In this document: positions 1-5,978 of the stretch, piece by piece
Position numbering within the stretch: the stretch's first letter is position 1
Layout of the letters: the number at the start of each line of letters is the position of its first letter
Position numbers and translations under genes: made by a program
Notes under the pieces: model-generated
Database searches by the model: none
What the model was told of the DNA's origin: nothing
Seen by the model: only the letters and a program-made list of their open reading frames with translations
Assembly (NCBI GenBank): GCA_947589525.1
Contig: CANQAW010000104.1
Coordinates: 1 to 6,401, forward strand
DNA from: Candidatus Gastranaerophilales bacterium
Lineage (GTDB): Bacteria > Cyanobacteriota > Vampirovibrionia > Gastranaerophilales > Gastranaerophilaceae
Direction: 5' to 3'
DNA length: 6,401 nt

Positions 1-348
1 AACCAAAGAAGCATTAGCTTGAACATTTAACTCGCTTCTTCCCGTATCGGGCAGAGGTTCGCAATTGTCTTTAGTTTGATATTCTTTAGTATATCTCAAC
101 ATAAATTCATCTTGTTCTTCGCTATCTCCCTCAACATTTTCAAATTGAACCATGTGAGCATTATCAGTGTGGTCTTGAATTTGATATTCGTTTCCGTCTT
201 CGTCAGTTCCTCCGCTAACTTTGCCGTCAACAGTATCAACGTGTTCGTTATATTTAACGCCTCTATCCGAAACAAAGCCTTCTCTGTTTTCTTCAGCGTT
301 TTCGCTTTCTCCCGGATAATCGACATCAGGGTCTAGGTTAAATCCGCC
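1..348 (-). other. Acidic C-terminal module of the large exoprotein (residues 1794-1909, incomplete)
   Basis: From GGFNLDPDVDYPGE onward the regular beta-helix pattern stops and the sequence becomes acidic and irregular. It contains FMLRY at 1875-1879, the lone cysteine C1889, and PLPDTGR at 1891-1897. The same signature closes the upstream gene, so this is a transferable or conserved end cassette and not a random tail. The module is cut by the left edge. I do not recognise a named family for it. Confidence 0.7.
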
Positions 349-3300
349 TTTGTCTTTAACTTCGATATAACCTTTAGCATCGTTTCTTTGTTCTTCGCTG
401 AAGCCTTTTGCTTCGTCATCGGTTAAAGTGGTAGAAGAAGCGTAAAGTTTATTGCTTTTCTTGATTGTTAATTTATCCGAAATTAATTTAGAAATTGATA
501 ATTTCTTATCGGTTGAATCTAAATAAATTTTTGGACCTCTTCCTTTACCTGTTTGGTTATCGTATTGCGTGTTTTTAGCAGTTATTTCAAGACCTGCTTC
601 TTTGTTGTGAGCGTTTTTAAGTTTTAATTCAACGCTTCCGTTTTCACTGTTTTTGTCTAATTCGTCTTGGCTAACAGGAACTTCTGTTTTAACAACAAGT
701 TTTGTGTTGTCAAGGTCTAAAACCGTGTCTTTATCGGTGTCATAGTGTTTAGCTCCCACTGCCACATTTTCAAATGCGCTGTGAGTAGGTTTAGACACAT
801 CGCTATCGTATGTGGTTGTAACATCTTTTGTTGTTACTCTGCCACCTGCCGTTATGGTTGTTTTTGTTTTAGCGTCAAGAGTATCATCTGAACCGTTTCC
901 TGTTGCGGATTTAATGGTCAGATTGTTTAAAATAACATCTCCGCTTTCGCTGTTTACAACATTATTTGGCGATTTAAATGTTGAATTTACAAATTGAATA
1001 TCGCCGTTTGCCGTAATTTCATTTCCGCCTTCAGCAATATAGTCAACATTTACGGATTTTAGAGAATTTTTTGACGTAAAGATGTTTTTAAGTTTTGCAA
1101 CAAAGGATAATCTGCCGCCGTATTGAATTGAAGCAAGGTTATCTTTGTCCCCTTTAATATTACCTGCGGTTGATTCAAATTTTATGTTTCTTTTTGCATT
1201 GAATTTAGCTGTTCTTAAGATATTTATATCATTTTGCCAGTTTGTTTTGTTGCTAAATTCAATACCGTTCTTTTGAACTAAATTAATATCGCGGTCTGCA
1301 TTGATTTCCGTTTGAGGTTTAGAACCTGTTCCGTTATCAATTAACACTGTTCCGTTATCCGCAGTTAAATTAACATCACGACCTGCGTTAATTCTTGTAC
1401 CTGAAAGGCGAACAAGTCTGTTATCTCCCAAGGTTCTTAAATTAACGTCATTTTTAGCGTTAAATTTATCCATATAAGATGTAAGAGTTAATTTTGTTGC
1501 GGTTATACCGATATTATTTGCGGTATCAAGATTTTCATCATCAAGAGTTCCGCCGCTTGCAAGAGAGTCTATTGTTGATTTAAATTCAGTTGAACCGGTA
1601 TAGATATTTCCGTTTGATTCAATATAAATATCGCCGGTAACGTTGCCGTTTTCATCAATTTGGTTAAATACGGAGTAACTGTCCAGATTATCGAAATCTA
1701 AAGAGTTTCTGTACAAAGCTCCGTCATTATTTTTATCATAGAAAGAAATATTATTTTTATATTCAAAAGCACCGTTCATAATTTTTGTGTATTCACCGTG
1801 CATTTTTATATTGCCGTCTTTTGCAATAATAATTACATCACCGAGTTTTGAATCATAATCGGGAACGGATTTTTCGGTTTGGTTGATTAAAATACTGCCC
1901 GTAAATTTTCCGTCTTCATCTGTTGCAAGCAGGTCAACATTACCGCTTGCTTGAAGTTTTGTTTGTTTTGATAATGAAATTTTATCTTTTGCTTTGATTA
2001 AAATTTTATTTATTGTGCCTGATTTTCCCGCTTCAATCGAAGATTTTGTAACATAAACTTCGGGAGCGTAAAATTCAGCATTTCCGCCTGCGGTCAAGTT
2101 ACTGTTGTCAAGTGTAATTTTATCATTGGCTTCAACTTTAAGCTTTTTACCTGAATTTGCCTCAGAATCGGTTACTGATACACTTCCTGTTTCGGATTTT
2201 ATTTGAGTATTTCCTTTAGTTGAAGAAACTAAACTGCCTTTTTTAACCGTAACATTGCCTTGAGCAGTAATAGTTGTGTTTTTAGAAGATGTTACATTAC
2301 TGTTATCTTGAATATATTCGGTTTGAGCGTTTACCGTAGTATTGCCGTTAGCAGTTGTTTGGCTTTCGCCTTTAATCCAGAAATTATTACCCGCATTGGC
2401 ATTTATATCACCGTTTGCGGTTAAAACGCTTTTATCTTGTATGATTGTGCTTTTGCCGGAATTAAGTTCAATATTATTATCGGCAGTCAAAGTTGAAGCA
2501 ACATGTTGTTCGTTTTCTCCGTATGTAGTTTGGTTATTTGTATCTCCCTTGATTTTAATTTGACCTTTTTGAGCATCAACTTTTATATCATTAGCTGAGA
2601 TTTGAGTAGAATCAATGTTAATTTCTTTATTGTCATCTACCGTTGTTAAAGCAACGTTATCGGTTGCGTTTAATTCAGACCAAACAGTGTTTATATTTCC
2701 CCGTTTAGAGGTTAATTTAATATTTTTAGCTGTAGAGCGGGCAATATTTTTAAGTTTGATATGTTTTACAACGGAATCTTTTTGACTGTCTTTGATTTCA
2801 ACATTTGCACTTTGAATATTTGCATTTTTTACGTTAATATCGCCATTTGTAACAATATCAATATCTCCCGAGTTTTCAAGGTTGTTAAAATCAGCGTTGC
2901 CGTAGATTGTGATATCATTTTTATGCGTATCATCGTCTTGAGCTTCATTATAGAAAGATAAATCCTTATAACTTAGCGCAGAATTTGCAAGCAAGGTTGA
3001 TTTTGCGTTCATATTAATTGCACCGTCTTGAGCGGTTAAGGTTGAAACGCCTGCTTTTCTTTCCGTATCGGGAACAACACTATCTTCTTCTATTTTACCG
3101 TTAATAATAATGTTACCCGTAAATTCTCCACTGTCGTTAACAGCCAAGATATCTAAATCATTTGCAGAAATAATATCTGAATTATTTATCAAAATATTTG
3201 TTGGTGTTTTAAATGTAACGACTGATTTTGCTTCTTCGTCTTCAAGTGCTTTTTCACCCGTTGTTTCAACGTAAGAATTTGTAAGAGTGATATCTTTAGC

Positions 3301-5727
3301 ACCTTTAACCGTTATATCATCACCTGCAAGCAAGGAACTGTCTTTAACCGAGATATCTTCTTTTTCTGAAGTAATGTTTAAATCTTTACCTGCTTTTAAA
3401 ACACTTCTGCCTTTAGAAGCATAATTTTCATTTCCGTTTATAACAACTTTATCTGTTGAAGATTTAACATTTATATCATTTCCTGCGTCAAATTTTGAAC
3501 CCGTTAAAGTAATTTTACCGTCTGCATTAAGAGTTATATCATTATTTGCTTTAACATCGGCAAAAGTTGAAGCAATATAGCCTCCTGTTGAAGTTAAGGT
3601 TACATTATCCGCATTTTCAGCTGTTACTGTTTTTGTGTATTTAATTCCGTGAACAGAACCATCATCCGCTAAAGGACGATTGTCGTCATCACCATCGCCC
3701 GTTCTTTCAAATTTAAGACTTATATCACCTTTTTTAATCGTTGCGTTTGAAAGTGAAATACCGCCGTTTGTTTCAATAACTATGTCACCGTCGTTGTCTA
3801 AATCGTTGAAAGTAGTATTTTCGGCAATGGTTAGGGTGTTATTGCGGTCTTTTTGATATTGTGTATCTGATTTTTTAGCTTCCGAATTATCATAAAAACT
3901 TAAATCTTCATAAGCTAAAGAAGCATTAGTCAATGTGGTTGTATCGCCGTGAAGAGTTAATGTGCCGTTTTGAGCGGTAATTGTAGTATCGCCTTGTTTG
4001 GTATGAATATCAGGGTCAATTCTGTTATCGGTTTTGCTACCGTTAACAATGATATCTCCTGTATATTTTCCCTCGCTGTCAACTGCTTCTATTGTAACAT
4101 CGCCCTCTGCCCAAATATCGGATTTGTTAATTATGATATCATTACCTGATTTAACCGTTATATCATTGTTTTCATCAGAAAGAGGATTTTGCGCTTGGAT
4201 TATTGTTTTATCTTTTTCGGTTGCTTCGATTTTGACATTTTTTCCCGCCGTAATATTTACATCACCTTGCGCAAGAACTTTTGTATCTTTAATATTTAAA
4301 GTACCGCCTTTAGCACTTAAATCAACTCTGCCGGAAGCTTCAACACCTGTTTTTGAAGTACCTGCCGACATTAGCAAGCTGTTATTCACGCTTAAATCAT
4401 TGCCTGCATTAACAATGATATTTCCGCCTTTGCTTTCTTTTGTGTCATCGTTTATATTAACGGAATGAAGTCTTGAACCGTCTATATTAACATTGTGATT
4501 TGATTCAATATAAATTGAGCCGTCTTCACGGTTTACCAGTTTTGTACCTTTAATAATAGTGTCTTTAATTTTTATATCTGAACTTGCATTTGTTGAATCA
4601 TTAATTGCCTTAAAGCTTCCTGTTGTAATATCAGCTTGAGCTAATTTATCGGGAGTGGAGCGGTTAGTTGTATTGTTAAATTCAAGATGTCTTTCAACGC
4701 CTCTTAAGTCATCTAAAACAGCATGGTCGTTAATATAGCCGTTATTTAAATATCTGAAGGTTACACCGTCAGCCGTAATAAATCTTGCATTTGAATAAGA
4801 TTCAGATTTGTCGGGAGTAATATAGTTATAATTACCACCAGTTTTTAAAACAGAATCTTTGTAAGTAATTTGATCGGCAACAGCGGCAAAAGATTTATCT
4901 ACATCCAACGTAGCGCCGTCAAAAGTAATTCCTGTTTTACCTTGGTCAAATTTTTCTCTTGTTAATTGCGCACCCTCAACTTGTTGAATTGCAGACTTAT
5001 CTCCAAATGTGCCGGCTTTATCAAAAGCTTCGGTGTAAGCGGAATCAAAAGTAATATCGCCGTATTTTTGAGGTTTTTCAAGGTTTTCGGTTCCGTTTAC
5101 TTTTGGAATTGGGGATAATTTATCTAAAACCTGTTGTTGATATTGGTCACGAGTCATATTATCGGATAGGGTGTTACCGTCTTTGCCGAAATCTTGTAAG
5201 TTTTTCATACCTCTGATATCAAAAGTTGAAATAGTGAATGAGTTTAAATCAACTGCCGAACCTTGACCAAACATAACACCTGCGGGGTTAATTAAGATAA
5301 CTTTTGAAGTTGAATCGTAGTTTGTACAAGTTCCGTCGATACAAGAGCTTGTTAATTTACCTAAAATATCAGAGGATTTACCTCCCAAAACACGGTTGAT
5401 GATTGTTTGAGATAAACCTGAAAATCCGAAGTTAACATGTCCGTCAGACGCTACATCAAACTTTCTCCAGTCAACTTGACCGACATCGCCTTTTCTTCCA
5501 CTCGTTAAATCGACATTTAAGTCATAGCCCGAGCCTGTGGAATGACCTGTAACATCCATATTTCCGGATTTACCTAAAACATCTTCGGGAGTGGATGTTG
5601 TAACATCAAGTGCGCTCGCTGAAAGTGTTAAAGTTGATACCGAAACAAATGTTAATAATGCGGTAAAGGCAGATAGCTTTCTTTTGAAATTGCCTTTAGT
5701 GTTGTGATTAGAGCAATTGTTACTCAT
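1..5727 (-). CDS. Large filamentous-haemagglutinin-type two-partner secretion exoprotein (TpsA-like adhesin), 3' end outside window
   Basis: The frame starts at the ATG at 5725-5727 and is open for 1909 codons to position 1 with no stop. It encodes a signal peptide (1-39), a haemagglutination-activity/TPS domain (about 40-298) with VDWRKFDV, NRVLGG and INPAGVMFG, a long beta-helix-like region (about 380-1640) of short units such as AGNDLSVNNS and AGDDITVKGAKDITLTNS, and an acidic C-terminal module (from about 1794). Family knowledge: such proteins cross the inner membrane by Sec and the outer membrane through a TpsB pore recognising the TPS domain, then act as surface or released adhesins or, in some cases, as contact-dependent toxins. 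I see no toxin domain in the visible part. Only four cysteines occur: C5, C129, C134 and C1889. The start is supported by a Shine-Dalgarno-like AAAGGGAA 3 bases upstream and by the signal peptide. By comparison with the upstream paralogue, about 50 residues are probably missing at the C-terminus. Family assignment is secure; the specific role is unknown. Confidence 0.93.
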   Translation of the reverse strand, partial: MSNNCSNHNTKGNFKRKLSAFTALLTFVSVSTLTLSASALDVTTSTPEDVLGKSGNMDVTGHSTGSGYDLNVDLTSGRKGDVGQVDWRKFDVASDGHVNFGFSGLSQTIINRVLGGKSSDILGKLTSSCIDGTCTNYDSTSKVILINPAGVMFGQGSAVDLNSFTISTFDIRGMKNLQDFGKDGNTLSDNMTRDQYQQQVLDKLSPIPKVNGTENLEKPQKYGDITFDSAYTEAFDKAGTFGDKSAIQQVEGAQLTREKFDQGKTGITFDGATLDVDKSFAAVADQITYKDSVLKTGGNYNYITPDKSESYSNARFITADGVTFRYLNNGYINDHAVLDDLRGVERHLEFNNTTNRSTPDKLAQADITTGSFKAINDSTNASSDIKIKDTIIKGTKLVNREDGSIYIESNHNVNIDGSRLHSVNINDDTKESKGGNIIVNAGNDLSVNNSLLMSAGTSKTGVEASGRVDLSAKGGTLNIKDTKVLAQGDVNITAGKNVKIEATEKDKTIIQAQNPLSDENNDITVKSGNDIIINKSDIWAEGDVTIEAVDSEGKYTGDIIVNGSKTDNRIDPDIHTKQGDTTITAQNGTLTLHGDTTTLTNASLAYEDLSFYDNSEAKKSDTQYQKDRNNTLTIAENTTFNDLDNDGDIVIETNGGISLSNATIKKGDISLKFERTGDGDDDNRPLADDGSVHGIKYTKTVTAENADNVTLTSTGGYIASTFADVKANNDITLNADGKITLTGSKFDAGNDINVKSSTDKVVINGNENYASKGRSVLKAGKDLNITSEKEDISVKDSSLLAGDDITVKGAKDITLTNSYVETTGEKALEDEEAKSVVTFKTPTNILINNSDIISANDLDILAVNDSGEFTGNIIINGKIEEDSVVPDTERKAGVSTLTAQDGAINMNAKSTLLANSALSYKDLSFYNEAQDDDTHKNDITIYGNADFNNLENSGDIDIVTNGDINVKNANIQSANVEIKDSQKDSVVKHIKLKNIARSTAKNIKLTSKRGNINTVWSELNATDNVALTTVDDNKEINIDSTQISANDIKVDAQKGQIKIKGDTNNQTTYGENEQHVASTLTADNNIELNSGKSTIIQDKSVLTANGDINANAGNNFWIKGESQTTANGNTTVNAQTEYIQDNSNVTSSKNTTITAQGNVTVKKGSLVSSTKGNTQIKSETGSVSVTDSEANSGKKLKVEANDKITLDNSNLTAGGNAEFYAPEVYVTKSSIEAGKSGTINKILIKAKDKISLSKQTKLQASGNVDLLATDEDGKFTGSILINQTEKSVPDYDSKLGDVIIIAKDGNIKMHGEYTKIMNGAFEYKNNISFYDKNNDGALYRNSLDFDNLDSYSVFNQIDENGNVTGDIYIESNGNIYTGSTEFKSTIDSLASGGTLDDENLDTANNIGITATKLTLTSYMDKFNAKNDVNLRTLGDNRLVRLSGTRINAGRDVNLTADNGTVLIDNGTGSKPQTEINADRDINLVQKNGIEFSNKTNWQNDINILRTAKFNAKRNIKFESTAGNIKGDKDNLASIQYGGRLSFVAKLKNIFTSKNSLKSVNVDYIAEGGNEITANGDIQFVNSTFKSPNNVVNSESGDVILNNLTIKSATGNGSDDTLDAKTKTTITAGGRVTTKDVTTTYDSDVSKPTHSAFENVAVGAKHYDTDKDTVLDLDNTKLVVKTEVPVSQDELDKNSENGSVELKLKNAHNKEAGLEITAKNTQYDNQTGKGRGPKIYLDSTDKKLSISKLISDKLTIKKSNKLYASSTTLTDDEAKGFSEEQRNDAKGYIEVKDKGGFNLDPDVDYPGESENAEENREGFVSDRGVKYNEHVDTVDGKVSGGTDEDGNEYQIQDHTDNAHMVQFENVEGDSEEQDEFMLRYTKEYQTKDNCEPLPDTGRSELNVQANASLV
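1573..1944 (-). repeat. Large internal protein repeat, copy 3 (residues 1262-1385)
   Basis: The third copy reads GNVDLLATDEDGKFTGSILIN, then DVIIIAKDGNIKMHG, then NGAFEYKNNISFYDKNNDG, then FDNLD, a short insertion (SYSVFNQIDENGNVT), then GDIYIESNGNIYTGSTEF. SFYD begins at residue 1328, 404 residues after copy 2. The IYIESN string also occurs once near the N-terminus (SIYIESNHNVNIDGS, upstream of copy 1), which may be the remnant of a fourth, partial copy. Confidence 0.72.
2791..3162 (-). repeat. Large internal protein repeat, copy 2 (residues 856-979)
   Basis: The second copy reads NDLDILAVNDSGEFTGNIIING, then VSTLTAQDGAINMNAKS, then NSALSYKDLSFYNE, then FNNLENSGDIDIVTNGDINVKNANI. The SFYN motif begins at residue 924, 314 residues after SFYD of copy 1. 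The calcium-loop-like string of copy 1 is degenerate here (NLENSGDI). Confidence 0.75.
3709..4104 (-). repeat. Large internal protein repeat, copy 1 (residues 542-673)
   Basis: This is the first of three diverged blocks within the exoprotein. It runs GDVTIEAVDSEGKYTGDIIVNG, a spacer, GDTTITAQNGTLTLHG, then NASLAYEDLSFYDN, then FNDLDNDGDIVIETNGGISLSNATI. Copies 2 and 3 have the same order of elements. The match is clear at protein level but weak at DNA level, so the duplication is old. The block is larger than the usual unit of about 20 residues in such beta-helices. It also contains a calcium-loop-like D642-x-D-x-D-G-D. Confidence 0.75.
4834..5610 (-). other. TPS / haemagglutination-activity secretion domain, with a helical-looking insert
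   Basis: Residues about 40-298 follow the order known for filamentous haemagglutinin N-terminal domains: QVDWRKFDVASDGHVNF, then NRVLGGKSSDILGKL, then KVILINPAGVMFG (N147-P148), then FTISTFDI, and last a strand like the usual 'GG.VALI.P.V.N.G.I' segment, here DVDKSFAAVADQITYKDSVL. In this family the domain is the signal recognised by the TpsB POTRA domains. Two departures stand out: the cysteine pair C129-IDGT-C134 just before the ILINPAG strand, and an insert from about 174 to 264 that separates FTISTFDIRG from the last strands. Confidence 0.85.
5611..5727 (-). other. Signal peptide of the large exoprotein
   Basis: Residues 1-39 have a long polar n-region with basic K11 and K15-R16-K17, a hydrophobic core from about L18 to L35 (AFTALLTFVSVSTLTL), and an A-S-A cleavage motif at 37-39, before LDVTTS. 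This is a Sec-type signal. The n-region of about 17 residues is longer than in a minimal signal, a common trait of very large exported proteins. C5 lies in the n-region, not at the cleavage site, so this is not a lipoprotein signal. Confidence 0.85.
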
Positions 5728-5730
5728 AAA

Positions 5731-5740
5731 TTCCCTTTCT
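5731..5740 (-). promoter_or_regulatory. Ribosome binding site of the large exoprotein gene
   Basis: On the minus strand AGAAAGGGAA lies just before TTT-ATG. Its purine-rich AAAGGGA core is about 4-5 bases from the start codon, a workable if short spacing. It supports the ATG at 5727. Confidence 0.65.
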
Positions 5741-5749
5741 GATAGCATA

Positions 5750-5800
5750 TTTATACAGTTAGCATTCTATAGTAAGTTTAAAATTCAAAACAAAAAAATT
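5750..5800 (-). promoter_or_regulatory. Possible promoter region of the large exoprotein gene
   Basis: On the minus strand there are two -10-like strings: TATAAA (5750-5755) and TATAGA within ACTATAGAAT (5764-5773). An AT-rich stretch with long T runs lies upstream of both. Neither has a convincing -35 hexamer at the usual distance. A promoter is expected somewhere between the terminator and 5727 because the upstream unit is terminated. The exact position is uncertain. Confidence 0.3.
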
Positions 5801-5809
5801 TTCATAAGT

Positions 5810-5839
5810 ATGTAAAAAATAATTTACAAAATTTTACAT
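5810..5839. repeat. TGTAAA/TTTACA inverted and direct repeats upstream of the exoprotein gene
   Basis: On the plus strand ATGTAAA (5810-5816) is the inverse of TTTACAT (5833-5839). A further TTTACA lies at 5823-5828, exactly 10 bases before the one at 5833-5838, which is one helical turn. This could be an operator for a regulator of the exoprotein gene, but such strings also arise easily by chance in AT-rich DNA. Confidence 0.3.
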
Positions 5840-5850
5840 GGAAAATTCCA
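5839..5850. repeat. Short perfect inverted repeat TGGAA-AA-TTCCA
   Basis: Two five-base arms are separated by AA, next to the TTTACA repeats and well upstream of the likely promoter. It is a possible protein-binding site. It is too short to form a meaningful RNA structure, and its function is unknown. Confidence 0.2.
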
Positions 5851-5920
5851 ATGCCGTCAATTTCCTTCATGTTAACTCTAAATAAAAATAAAAACAAGAT
5901 TTATATATTTAAACATGCAG

Positions 5921-5961
5921 ACAAATAAAAAACCGCCCTGCTAAATAAGCAGAGCGGTTTT
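5921..5961 (-). terminator. Rho-independent terminator of the upstream exoprotein gene
   Basis: The arms at 5929-5942 and 5948-5961 pair over about 14 bp around a 5-base loop (TATTT in the minus-strand RNA). The single non-Watson-Crick position is a G-U wobble in the minus-strand transcript but a C-A mismatch in the plus-strand one. The minus-strand hairpin is followed by TTTTTTATTTG. Both facts fix its direction as minus. It starts 17 bases after the TAA at 5979, so it ends the upstream gene's transcript and separates it from the gene at 5727. Confidence 0.9.
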
Positions 5962-5978
5962 ATTGTTTTTTATTTTAA

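Noticed and set aside
37..63. Canonical sortase cell-wall sorting signal
   Set aside because: The LPDTG/LPETG string is not followed by a hydrophobic segment and basic tail, as seen directly in the complete upstream C-terminus. It is kept only as an LPxTG-like string.
76..336. Overlapping small open frames on both strands (plus 76-336, minus 96-326)
   Set aside because: Both overlie the C-terminal module of the large gene, which is confirmed by its match to the upstream paralogue in the expected frame. The minus one is in a different frame from that gene.
812..2961. Small plus-strand open frames at 812-997, 2342-2563 and 2761-2961
   Set aside because: All are antisense to the continuous exoprotein frame, have composition typical of its complement and show no recognisable domain.
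1573..4104. CRISPR array or DNA-level tandem repeat
   Set aside because: The recurring strings (such as atatcatt or accgtt on the plus strand) are codon-level echoes of beta-helix units such as NDI and NV. Spacing and sequence vary, and there are no constant repeats with unique spacers.
4034..4468. Plus-strand open frame of 144 codons, the longest closed frame in the window
   Set aside because: It lies wholly inside the large minus-strand gene, opposite clear repeat-protein sequence. Its hydrophobic product is what the complement of an N/D/T/K-rich coding frame gives, and it has no convincing ribosome binding site.
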